Assembly (NCBI GenBank): GCA_019240115.1
Contig: JAFAYV010000064.1
Coordinates: forward strand, 1 to 46,992
Length of the DNA stretch: 46,992 nucleotides
Direction: 5' to 3'
DNA from: Solirubrobacterales bacterium
GTDB lineage: Bacteria > Actinomycetota > Thermoleophilia > Solirubrobacterales > Solirubrobacteraceae
The notes beneath the pieces are model-generated. The model did no database searches. It had not been told where the DNA came from and worked only from the letters and a program-made list of their open reading frames with translations. This document shows, piece after piece, positions 39,885 through 46,992 of this stretch. Position 1 is the first letter of the stretch, and every line of letters starts with the position of its first letter. Made by a program: the position numbers and the translations under genes.

Positions 39885-41381
39885 TTGCCCGAGACCACGG
39901 TGCAGGAGCCACCCGTCGGGCGCGCGAGCGTCCCGGCGCCCGAACTGCCGGCCGCCGCGGAGCCGTGGACGCTGCGGCGCTTCGCCCGCCGCCACCCGTG
40001 GTGGACGACGGCGATCGGCGTGGTCGTCCTCTCGGTGGCGGTCGTGCTGTGGGCGGGCACCCGGCCCGGCTTCGATCCCTACGGGTGGCTGACCTGGGGC
40101 CACCAGACGCTGCGCGGCTCGCTGGACACCAACGCCGCGCCGTCGTGGAAGCCGCTGCCCTACCTGTTCACCGTCGCGTTCGCCTTCGCCGGGCACTACG
40201 AGATGCGCCTGTGGATGTTCGCCTCGGCGGCGATCTCGCTCTCGGGCGTCGTGTTCGCGGCGCGCGTCGCCCATCGGCTGACCGAGGCGCCGCCGCAGCG
40301 GCGGTGGGCGGCGGTCGTCGCGGGCGCGTTCGCCGGCCTGGCGCTGCTCGGGATGCGCGACGAGCTGAACGACGGCTACTTCCACTACATCCTCAGCGCG
40401 CAGTCCGATCCGATGATCGTCGCGCTCTGCCTCGGCGCGATCGATCGTCATCTCTCGGGTCATCCGCGGTGGGCGTTCGCGCTCGGCTGGCTCGCCGCGC
40501 TCGGGCGCCCCGAGGTGTGGCCGTTCCTCGCGCTGTACTCGGTGTGGGCGTGGCGAGCGCGCTCCGCGCCCGCGCAGCTTCTGATCGGCGGCTGGGTGGC
40601 GCTCGTGCTCCTGTGGTTCGGGATCCCGGCGATCACCTCGCGGACGCCGTTCGTCTCGGCCTCCAACGCTCTGTACTCGGGCCGGGCGCCCCGCGGCGAC
40701 CGGGTCACCGCGGTCATCCACCGCTTCGTCGACCTGCACCACTGGCCGCTCGAGATCGCCGCCCTGCTCGGGCTCGCCGTCGCCGCGCTGCGGCGCGACC
40801 GCGTCACGCTCGTCCTCGTCACGGGGATCGTCGTCTGGGTGATCATCGAGATCGCCTTCGCGCTGCACGGCTGGCCGGGCCTCGGGCGCTACATGTTCGA
40901 GGCCGCCGGCGTCGTGGTCGTCCTTGCCGGGACGTTCGTCGGGCGGGTCCTCGCCGATCCCTCGCTCGGCGGTCGGCTGCGCGGCCTGCCGTCGTGGGCG
41001 GGGATCCCGGTGGTCGCCCTGCTCGTTCTCTCGCTCGCCGGACCCGCGCTGTCGGCCGCCCGCGCCGAGCACCGGGACATCGCCCACCAGCGGCGGCGCA
41101 CCGCCGAGATCGACCGGCTCTCGGGCGTGCTCTCAGAGCTCGGGGGCGCCGCGCGCGTCCGAGCGTGCGGCGAGTCGGTGACCCGCCTGACCTATCAGAC
41201 GGTGCTCGCCTACTCGATCGGCGAGAACGTGTCGGCGATCGGCTTCAAGTACGCGCAGGCGATCGGCCACGGCAACCCGATCATCCTGTTCACGCCGTAC
41301 GTGACCGGCACCGGCTGGCAGGTGCGCGCGCTCCACCAGGTCACGCCCGAGTGCCGGACGCTGCCGCCGATCAACCGCTGA
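39885..41381 (+). CDS. Polytopic membrane protein, probable GT-C-type glycosyltransferase
   Basis: A 498-residue protein with about ten membrane helices. After a proline-rich cytoplasmic N-terminus the first helix (TTAIGVVVLSVAVVLWAG) is followed by TRPGFDPYGWLTWGHQTLRG; the acidic residue after helix 1 is the usual catalytic site of polyprenol-dependent GT-C enzymes. The C-terminal 100 residues are extracytoplasmic (VRACGESVTRLTYQTVLAYS and onwards). A role in envelope glycan or lipid glycosylation is plausible; donor and acceptor are unknown. The start is TTG 39885 or GTG 39900. Its end overlaps pyrE, on the other strand, by 11 bp. Confidence 0.65.
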   Translation: MPETTVQEPPVGRASVPAPELPAAAEPWTLRRFARRHPWWTTAIGVVVLSVAVVLWAGTRPGFDPYGWLTWGHQTLRGSLDTNAAPSWKPLPYLFTVAFAFAGHYEMRLWMFASAAISLSGVVFAARVAHRLTEAPPQRRWAAVVAGAFAGLALLGMRDELNDGYFHYILSAQSDPMIVALCLGAIDRHLSGHPRWAFALGWLAALGRPEVWPFLALYSVWAWRARSAPAQLLIGGWVALVLLWFGIPAITSRTPFVSASNALYSGRAPRGDRVTAVIHRFVDLHHWPLEIAALLGLAVAALRRDRVTLVLVTGIVVWVIIEIAFALHGWPGLGRYMFEAAGVVVVLAGTFVGRVLADPSLGGRLRGLPSWAGIPVVALLVLSLAGPALSAARAEHRDIAHQRRRTAEIDRLSGVLSELGGAARVRACGESVTRLTYQTVLAYSIGENVSAIGFKYAQAIGHGNPIILFTPYVTGTGWQVRALHQVTPECRTLPPINR

Positions 41382-41952
41382 CGCGGTCGGGGCGCTCCGG
41401 GTAGATCTCGTCGATCGTCGTCAGCGAACGGTAGGGGACCCCGGCGGCTCGCTCGATCGCCGCGCCGCCCCCGGCGAGCCGATCGCAGAGCGCCAGCACC
41501 CCGACGATCTCCACGCCCTCGTCGCGCACCGCCTCGAGCGCCCGGATCGTCGAGCCGCCCGTCGTGACGACGTCCTCGACGAGCAGGCAGCGGTCCTCGC
41601 CCGCGACGAGGACCGGCCCCTCGATGCGCCGCCCGAGGCCGTGCGCCTTGACCTCGGTGCGCACGAAGAACGCCTTGACCAGGGCGCCGCCGGCGAGCGC
41701 CGCGCAGGCGATCGGATCGGCGCCCATCGTCATCCCGCCGACCGCCGTCGCCGAGCATTCGGTCGCGTGCGCGGCGACCAGCTGCGCCAGCGCGCGAAAG
41801 CCGACCGGGAGCAGGATCGCCCGCTTGGCATCGACGAGGTATTGCGCGGTCGCGCCGCTTGACAGCACGACCTCGCCGATGACGAGCGCGTGCGCGCGCA
41901 GCGCGGCGACGAGCCGGTCGCGGGCCGGCTCGTCGGCGGGCGGCGATGACAC
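41371..41952 (-). CDS. pyrE: Orotate phosphoribosyltransferase
   Basis: A 193-residue type I phosphoribosyltransferase. The PRPP loop is CLLVEDVVTTGGSTIRALEA, with VEDVVTTGGS diagnostic; FFVRTEVKAHGLGRRIEG carries the catalytic lysine and flexible loop; SSGATAQYLVDAKRAIL is the orotate-side N-terminus. It makes OMP from orotate and PRPP in pyrimidine synthesis. GTG 41952 starts 4 bp after the stop of the L,D-transpeptidase gene, so co-transcription is likely; a TATCAA hexamer 7 nt upstream (41965-41960) may add a local start. Confidence 0.92.
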   Translation of the reverse strand: MSSPPADEPARDRLVAALRAHALVIGEVVLSSGATAQYLVDAKRAILLPVGFRALAQLVAAHATECSATAVGGMTMGADPIACAALAGGALVKAFFVRTEVKAHGLGRRIEGPVLVAGEDRCLLVEDVVTTGGSTIRALEAVRDEGVEIVGVLALCDRLAGGGAAIERAAGVPYRSLTTIDEIYPERPDRVSG

Positions 41953-41956
41953 GCGG

Positions 41957-43021
41957 CTATTGATACACGTCGACCCCGACGCCGATGCTCAGCCAGTTCC
42001 AGACCGAGATCGCGTCCGAGATCGGCAGGCGCAGGCAGCCGTGGCTCGCTGCATAGTCCGGCGCCGGGTCATAGCCGTGGATCGCGTACCCCCGGATGAA
42101 GTAGTCCGAGTAGTACATCCCCTCGCTGTTGTAGCCGGGCTCGCGCAGGTAGACGTGGAAGCGGCCGAGGATCGTCGGCGTCGACGGCTTGCCCGAGCTG
42201 ATCGGATACAGCGCCTGCACCTTGGAGCCGACGATGAGCGCGAGCACCTGGCTGCCGAGGTCGGCCTCGACGTGGCGGCCGTCCTGCGGATAGCGGACCG
42301 CGAAGGCGCCGCGCTCGTCGAGCAGCTCGGAGATGGTCAGCCCGTCGAGCGCCTGCGAGGTTCCGTGGTGCAGGAGCCGGTGGTAGGCGTCGATCGCCAA
42401 GCCGGTCTGCAGGTCGTAGACCCCGGTCTGCGGAATGTAGAAGTGCAGCTGGGCGAGCTGTGACTGGATGAGCGCCACGAACGCGCCGCGGTCTCCGGGG
42501 GAGGCATGGGGGCGCAGCGAGGCGATCGTGCGCGTCGCGGTGAAGGCCGGCATCCGCGGCGTCGCGACGTGGATGACCGTGACGTGGAGGAGCCCGGGCC
42601 GCGGGGCCCTGACGCGGGCGATGAAGCGCCCGTCCCGGCGGTCGCGCGACGGCCTGACCGACAGCGTGTGGCTCGAGATGAGCTCGTGCCCGAGATAGGC
42701 CTTGACGACGACGGCCTGGCCCGGCGCGTAGGGGCTGACCACTCCGGTGATGTGCAGCGCGCGCTCTGGGACGGTGAGCGTCTGGCGCGCGGCGAAGAAC
42801 GCGTCGAAGGCGAACAGGTGGACGTGGACCCCGGGGGTCGGCTTGCGCTTGGGCCTGCCCGGTCTCGGCGGCTTCTTCGCGGCCTGGCCGGCGGGAGCGG
42901 GCGCGAGCGACGGGGCGGTCATGGTGCCGGTGGAGATGGCGGCGGCGGCGCCGGCACACAGCCCCAGCGTCGCGACGGCGGTGCCGAGCACCGCGCAGAT
43001 GGAGGCGAGATGACGACGCAT
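41957..43021 (-). CDS. Secreted L,D-transpeptidase (YkuD) with peptidoglycan-binding domain
   Basis: A 354-residue exported protein. A signal peptide (SICAVLGTAVATLGLCAGAAAA) is followed by a basic Pro-rich linker, a beta-rich domain (about 70-170), a PG_binding_1-type repeat (GDRGAFVALIQSQLAQLHFY and following) and a C-terminal YkuD catalytic domain. The catalytic signature is IHGYDPAPDYAASHGCLRLP, with His and the nucleophilic Cys. Such enzymes form 3-3 cross-links in peptidoglycan or attach proteins to it. ATG 43021 has TTTACT eight bases upstream, close to the leaderless pattern but lacking the A at position 2. Confidence 0.93.
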   Translation of the reverse strand: MRRHLASICAVLGTAVATLGLCAGAAAAISTGTMTAPSLAPAPAGQAAKKPPRPGRPKRKPTPGVHVHLFAFDAFFAARQTLTVPERALHITGVVSPYAPGQAVVVKAYLGHELISSHTLSVRPSRDRRDGRFIARVRAPRPGLLHVTVIHVATPRMPAFTATRTIASLRPHASPGDRGAFVALIQSQLAQLHFYIPQTGVYDLQTGLAIDAYHRLLHHGTSQALDGLTISELLDERGAFAVRYPQDGRHVEADLGSQVLALIVGSKVQALYPISSGKPSTPTILGRFHVYLREPGYNSEGMYYSDYFIRGYAIHGYDPAPDYAASHGCLRLPISDAISVWNWLSIGVGVDVYQ

Positions 43022-43110
43022 GGGCGGGAAGTAAACCAGCGCGGTAAAGCCGCGCGGGCCGGTTCGCGACGCGCCCGTGCACGCATTCGTGCACGGGGCG
43101 GGACCGCCGC

Positions 43111-43938
43111 TCAGGCCGGTCGCGGCGTCCGGGCCGCGAGCGGGCCGACGACGGCGGCGATCACCGCCCAGGAGAGGATCATCAGGCCGAGGACCTCCCC
43201 GCCCGACCAGTGCAGCTGGTTGACGCCGAGCGCGAGCGCGTTGTTGGCCGAGTGCATCGCCATGCCGGGGTACAGCGAGTCGGTCTTCCAGCGCACCAGG
43301 CAGAGCACGAACCCGAGGATCCCGAGCGGCACCAGGTACTGCGGCGACGCCGAGCCGGTGTGGGCAAGCCCGAACAGCAGCGCGGTCACGAGCGCGGCGA
43401 TCCACGGCCCGAGCTGCACGCCGAACAGCTCGGCGTGCAGCCGCCGCAGGCCCCCGAAGACGAAGCCGCGGAAGAAGGTCTCCTCGGCCATCGGGGCCAC
43501 GGCGCAGACGTAGACGGTGGCGACCACGAGCGCGGGCGTGCTGTGGTGCGCGATCAGCTCGGAGGGGAGCTTGTCCTTGCCGCGCAGCGAGAACACCTCG
43601 GCGTAGATCGCGGTGACCAGGTAGTAGCCGGCCATCGCCGTCAGCCCGGCGGCGATCCCCGAGCGCCAGGTGATGCGCCGGAAGCCGAAGTCCGCGGCGT
43701 GCGGCCGCACGGCGGCCACCGAGGCCATCATGATCGCGGCGGCGACGAACGCGGCCTCGAAGCCGATGTCGCCGGCGACCGAGGTCACCGCCGAGGGGTG
43801 CGAGAGGCTCGAGCCGCCGAAATGCCCGACGAACTCGATCAGGATCGTCACCAGCGTGCCGAGGACGAGGCCCAGGACGATGCCCGCGGGGACCATCCAC
43901 AGCCGCCACGGCGGCACGCGATCGGGCCACGACTTCAT
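43111..43938 (-). CDS. CPBP family intramembrane metalloprotease
   Basis: A 275-residue protein with about eight membrane helices and the complete CPBP/Abi signature: MAEETFFRGFVFGGLRR (EExxxR), LFGLAHTG (FxxxH) and MAMHSANNALAL (HxxxN/B). Family members cleave membrane-bound prenylated or signalling proteins; substrates of bacterial members are mostly unknown. ATG 43938 was chosen because it directly precedes the first helix region and is 8 nt after TACGCT; the frame extends upstream into low-value sequence. No bacteriocin cluster is adjacent. Confidence 0.92.
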   Translation of the reverse strand: MKSWPDRVPPWRLWMVPAGIVLGLVLGTLVTILIEFVGHFGGSSLSHPSAVTSVAGDIGFEAAFVAAAIMMASVAAVRPHAADFGFRRITWRSGIAAGLTAMAGYYLVTAIYAEVFSLRGKDKLPSELIAHHSTPALVVATVYVCAVAPMAEETFFRGFVFGGLRRLHAELFGVQLGPWIAALVTALLFGLAHTGSASPQYLVPLGILGFVLCLVRWKTDSLYPGMAMHSANNALALGVNQLHWSGGEVLGLMILSWAVIAAVVGPLAARTPRPA

Positions 43939-43946
43939 CGCGGATG

Positions 43947-43952
43947 AGCGTA
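43947..43952 (-). promoter_or_regulatory. -10 box TACGCT, 8 nt before the CPBP gene
   Basis: Minus-strand TACGCT is separated by 8 nt from ATG 43938. Confidence 0.5.
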
Positions 43953-43994
43953 GATGGTCGCCTGGCTCGTGCCCCTCCGCGCTCGGGCGAGCTT

Positions 43995-44660
43995 TCAGAG
44001 CTCGGCGAGCGAGACGATCGTCGTCACCCCGGCGCGGCGCACGCCACCCCGGGACAGCAGCACCGCCTGCAGGCCGCACGCGCGGGCGCCCACCACGTCT
44101 TCGTCGAAGGTGTCCCCGACGTGACGGGCCCGCTGCGGTCCCACCCCGGCGAGGGCGAGCGCGTGCTCGAAGATCGCGGCGCTCGGCTTGCGCGCGCCGA
44201 CCGCGGCCGAGGTGACCACGCCGTGCAGCAGCGGGGCCAGGCCGACGCGCTCGAGCACCTCGATCAGCGACACGTCCCAGTTGGAGACGACGATCACCGC
44301 CGCCCCGTGCGACCGGGCCGCGAGGAGCGCCCCCCGGGCGTCCTCGAAGGCGTCGAAGCGCAGGCTCGCGAGCAGCACCTCGGTCATCGCGTCGAGGTCG
44401 GCGGGCACGGCCCCACGCGGCAGCGCGTCGCGCAGGACGCCGGCGCAGGCCCGGCGCAGGCGAGCCACGCTCGCGGCGTCGCGCCCGCTGTCCATGTGGG
44501 CGCGGTAGTAGCCGATCTCGGCGCGCAGCGCCCGGCCCGCCTCCGCCTCGGACACCGAGGCCCCGAACCGCGTCGCCAGCTCGCGCGCCAGGTGCGGCGC
44601 CGGCGGTTGCAGCGCGACGAGCGTCCCCAGCCCGTCGATGAGCAGCGCTCGATCGTGCAT
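43995..44660 (-). CDS. HAD superfamily hydrolase with altered motif I
   Basis: A 221-residue HAD protein of subclass IA with a helical cap (about residues 18-85). Motif I reads ALLIDGLGTLV: the nucleophile Asp is present but the second Asp of DxDGT, the general acid/base of phosphatases, is Leu. Motif II is VIVVSNWDVSL, motif III GARKPSAAIFEHAL and motif IV HVGDTFDEDVVGA. It may be a phosphatase with reduced activity or act on other substrates. ATG 44660 has no -10 box at the leaderless distance. It is divergent from the PBP gene. Confidence 0.85.
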   Translation of the reverse strand: MHDRALLIDGLGTLVALQPPAPHLARELATRFGASVSEAEAGRALRAEIGYYRAHMDSGRDAASVARLRRACAGVLRDALPRGAVPADLDAMTEVLLASLRFDAFEDARGALLAARSHGAAVIVVSNWDVSLIEVLERVGLAPLLHGVVTSAAVGARKPSAAIFEHALALAGVGPQRARHVGDTFDEDVVGARACGLQAVLLSRGGVRRAGVTTIVSLAEL

Positions 44661-44724
44661 GGCGCCGTGCGATGATCGCAGGCGGGAAGGAGCCCGACGC
44701 AGCGGGCCGAAAAGCGGTGCCGGT

Positions 44725-44730
44725 TAGACT
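44725..44730 (+). promoter_or_regulatory. Possible -10 TAGACT of the PBP gene
   Basis: TAGACT at 44725-44730 lies 59 nt before ATG 44790 (32 nt before the alternative in-frame GTG 44763), implying a leadered transcript. No good -35. Confidence 0.3.
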
Positions 44731-44789
44731 TGCCGCGGCCCCGGGAGCGGGCGCCGCAACCCGTGCTCCCAGGCAGGCTGCCCTCGTAC

Positions 44790-46992
44790 ATGAGCCGACG
44801 TGATCGACAGCGCCGTCGCCGGCGCAACCGCGGTTCGCCGCTCGGGCGCGTCGTCGGATTGGGCGCGGTGCTCGTCCTCGCCGGCGTCGCCGTCGGCGCG
44901 CTGGCGATCACCGGCTGGGTCGTCAACGTCGCGCAGTCGGCGCCGAACCTGTCGTCGCTGCACCGGCGGATCCCGGGGTCGCCGTCGCAGGTGTTCGCCG
45001 CCGACGGGACCTCGCTCGGCTACATCTGGTCGCCGAGCGTGCACACCACGGTCGCCGGCCGCGACATCCCGCGCGTCGTCAAGCAGGCGACGGTGGCGAT
45101 CGAGGACCGCCGCTTCTATCACCACGGCGCGCTCGACTACCAGGGGATCGTGCGCGCGGCGATCAAGGACGCGGTCAACGGCCACAGCCTCCAGGGCGCG
45201 TCGACGCTCACGATGCAGCTCGTCGACAACAGCTACCTGCCCAAGCGCTACCAGCAGGCCCGTCAGGCCCACGACCTCCGCTACAAAATCGTCCAGGCCA
45301 AGCTCGCCGAACAGCTCGAGTCCGACCACACGAAGAACTGGATCCTCTCGAGCTACCTCAACGACGTGCCCTACGGCACCGTCCGCGGCCAGACCGCGTA
45401 CGGCGTCGGCGCCGCGGCGTGGATGTTCTTCGACGAGCCCGTCGGCAAGCTGACGCTCGACCAGGCGGCGCTGCTCGCCGGCCTGCCGCAGGCCCCGTCG
45501 GAGTACAACCCGTTCATCGACCGCCGGGCGGCGCGGCGGCGGCGCACCGAGGTGCTCGAGGCGATGGTGGCCGCCGGCGACCTCACCCAGGCGCGCGCGA
45601 ACGCCGCCGCCCGGCGGCCGCTGGCGGTCAAGTTCGATCAGCGCTACGCGGTCAAGAAGGACCCGTTCGTGTTCGACTACATCGAGCAGTCGGTTGCCCG
45701 TGACCTGTGCCCCCGGCATCCGCTGAAGTGCCCGCCGCTCATCCACGGCGGGTTGAAGATCTACACGACGATCGATCTGCGCAAGCAGGCGCTCGCCCGC
45801 CAGGCGATCCTCAACCACGAGTCGACCCTTGCGCAGCAGGGAGGACCGGGCACCGCGGCCGCCGCGTTGGCCTCGGTGGACCCCACCAACGGCCACATCC
45901 TCGCGATCGCGTCGTCGGCCGACTACCGGCAGACGAGCTTTGACTACGCCACCCAGGCCCACCGCCAGCCGGGGTCGTCGTTCAAGACGTTCGTGCTGAT
46001 GACGCTCATTCACGACTTCAACGGCGACCCCGACAACACGTACTACAACTCCCACGCGCTCTCCGCCGGCTGGCTGCCGGGCTATCCCACCTACTCGGTG
46101 CACACCGCCGAGGACAGCTACCAGGGCGACATCAGCGTCACCAAGGCGACGGTCCTCTCCGACAACACCGTGTTCGCGCAGCTCGACGCGGACCTGACCC
46201 CGCCGAAGGTGACCGCGACGGCGTACGCGATGGGCGTGACCACGCACCTGGATTCCCTGCCGGCGGAGGCGATCGGCGGCCTGCGAACCGGGGTCACCCC
46301 GCTCGAGATGGCCGACGCCTACTCGACCCTGGCCAACGGCGGCACCCACGTCCCGGCGACGATCATCGACCGGGTCGCGTTTGCCAGCGGCGCGGTGAAG
46401 TACTTCGGCAATCCGCCCGGCACGAGCGTGTTCTCGCCCGGCGAGGCGTACGCCGGCACCAAGGTGCTGCGGGGCGTCATCAGCTCGGGCACCGGCACCG
46501 CGGCCAACTACGGCTGCCCGGCGGCCGGCAAGACCGGAACCGCCGAGAACTTCGAGAACGCGTGGTTCGTCGGCTACTCGCCGCGGATGTCGACCGCCGT
46601 CTGGGTCGGGTACCCCCAGGGGAACATCCCGATGGCCGACGGCTTCGGCGGCACGCTCGCGGCCCCGATCTGGCACGACTACATGCAGACGGCGTCCGCG
46701 GGCTACTGCGGTGACTTCCCCAAGCCCGCGGTGCCGTTCGCCGGGACCGCCTATCACGGCTCCCGCACCGTGGCCAGCGGCTCGAACTCGGTCGCCAAGA
46801 ACGGCTCCTCCGGCGGCTCCCCCGCGCCGACGAACGGCGGGACCCCCACCGCGACGACGACCGCGCCGAGCCCGGCGCCGCCGACCACCCCGAGCCCCGG
46901 CAACGGGGGCGGGGGCAGCCACGCGGGGCACGGCGGCGGGAGCGGCGGCGGCCACGGCGGCGCGGGCGGCGGCGGGGGCGGCGGCCACGGCG
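44790..46992 (+). CDS. Class A penicillin-binding protein (bifunctional), C-terminus truncated by the window
   Basis: An open frame of 734 codons that runs off the end. A basic cytoplasmic tail (MSRRDRQRRRRRNRG) and one membrane anchor (VVGLGAVLVLAGVAVGALAI) precede a GT51 glycosyltransferase domain with catalytic Glu105 in VAIEDRRFYHHG and the QGASTLTMQLV segment. The transpeptidase domain follows, with SxxK at S396-K399 (QPGSSFKTF), SxN at 457-459 (SDN) and KTG at 581-583. It polymerises and cross-links peptidoglycan outside the membrane. After about residue 665 the protein becomes Ser/Pro/Thr-rich and then almost pure Gly/His. An in-frame GTG at 44763 is an alternative start. Confidence 0.95.
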   Translation, partial: MSRRDRQRRRRRNRGSPLGRVVGLGAVLVLAGVAVGALAITGWVVNVAQSAPNLSSLHRRIPGSPSQVFAADGTSLGYIWSPSVHTTVAGRDIPRVVKQATVAIEDRRFYHHGALDYQGIVRAAIKDAVNGHSLQGASTLTMQLVDNSYLPKRYQQARQAHDLRYKIVQAKLAEQLESDHTKNWILSSYLNDVPYGTVRGQTAYGVGAAAWMFFDEPVGKLTLDQAALLAGLPQAPSEYNPFIDRRAARRRRTEVLEAMVAAGDLTQARANAAARRPLAVKFDQRYAVKKDPFVFDYIEQSVARDLCPRHPLKCPPLIHGGLKIYTTIDLRKQALARQAILNHESTLAQQGGPGTAAAALASVDPTNGHILAIASSADYRQTSFDYATQAHRQPGSSFKTFVLMTLIHDFNGDPDNTYYNSHALSAGWLPGYPTYSVHTAEDSYQGDISVTKATVLSDNTVFAQLDADLTPPKVTATAYAMGVTTHLDSLPAEAIGGLRTGVTPLEMADAYSTLANGGTHVPATIIDRVAFASGAVKYFGNPPGTSVFSPGEAYAGTKVLRGVISSGTGTAANYGCPAAGKTGTAENFENAWFVGYSPRMSTAVWVGYPQGNIPMADGFGGTLAAPIWHDYMQTASAGYCGDFPKPAVPFAGTAYHGSRTVASGSNSVAKNGSSGGSPAPTNGGTPTATTTAPSPAPPTTPSPGNGGGGSHAGHGGGSGGGHGGAGGGGGGGHG

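Noticed and set aside
43111-43938. Bacteriocin immunity or abortive-infection system around the CPBP protease
   Set aside because: No toxin, peptide precursor or export gene nearby; neighbours are envelope and housekeeping genes.
44724-46988. 754-codon minus-strand frame opposite the penicillin-binding protein
   Set aside because: The plus strand carries all class A PBP motifs in one frame from 44790; the minus frame is low-complexity Arg/Gly/Val.

Overview
The window is very GC-rich (about 70% or more by eye), densely packed chromosomal DNA with ordinary metabolic genes on both strands, one tRNA gene, and no phage, insertion sequence, CRISPR array or rRNA. The gene content points to Actinomycetota: an F420-type nitroreductase-like protein, a small acyl-CoA carboxylase epsilon-like subunit, a MoaD-MoaE fusion, stand-alone NHEJ polymerase and ligase proteins, and many TANNNT -10 boxes placed directly before start codons. 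A deep-branching class such as Thermoleophilia (Solirubrobacterales) would fit, but that placement is inference.

Layout. 1-733: molybdate module (ModA lipoprotein start, HTH-TOBE regulator, divergent molbindin). 741-3272: glutamate decarboxylase and convergent glycerate kinase. 3303-5735: LigD-type polymerase, F420-type reductase, ATP-dependent DNA ligase. 5906-8275: DtxR/MntR regulator, PLP aminotransferase, orphan coiled-coil protein. 8398-10421: sucCD. 10487-11967: haloacid dehalogenase and MBL hydrolase. 11957-13741: biotin-carboxylase/BCCP subunit. 13813-15266: MenG-like methyltransferase and UbiA-like membrane protein. 15353-20032: sulfate assimilation operon sir-cysH-cysD-cysN. 20151-23425: acyl-CoA carboxylase epsilon-like and beta subunits around an ornithine-cyclodeaminase-like gene. 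23517-26880: SRPBCC repeat protein, GGDEF/HD-GYP protein, DUF2269-like membrane protein. 26894-29341: methylmalonyl-CoA mutase large subunit and, divergently, MoaX. 29353-32634: UDP-xylose synthase-like gene, polyprenyl-phosphate sugar transferase, orphan acidic protein. 32655-38579: oligopeptide-type ABC transporter. 38733: tRNA-Arg(CCT). 38922-46992: cell-envelope genes (polysaccharide deacetylase, GT-C-like protein, L,D-transpeptidase, CPBP protease, class A PBP running off the end) with pyrE and a HAD protein among them.

How they work together. The carboxylase alpha, beta and epsilon subunits, the mutase large subunit and SucCD are scattered, yet together cover propionyl-CoA to methylmalonyl-CoA to succinyl-CoA to succinate; the B12-binding mutase subunit and the epimerase are not in the window. 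CysD/CysN make APS, CysH is the Fe-S APS-reductase type and Sir reduces sulfite, so no APS kinase is needed. Molybdenum appears twice, as uptake and storage (left end) and as cofactor synthesis (MoaX).

The most interesting signals lie between the genes. Sixteen protein starts have a TANNNT hexamer 7-12 nt upstream, the geometry of leaderless mRNA. Two other genes are preceded by tiny ORFs with that same geometry, whose stop overlaps the next ATG as ATGA. In two places the TAG stop of the upstream gene is the first half of the next gene's -10 box. Two divergent pairs have opposite -10 boxes sharing the same TA. Short tandem repeats (17, 20, 20-22 and 34 bp) sit over or beside stop codons, mostly at convergent gene ends, and a near-symmetric pair of 22-bp inverted arms lies in the largest gene-free gap.
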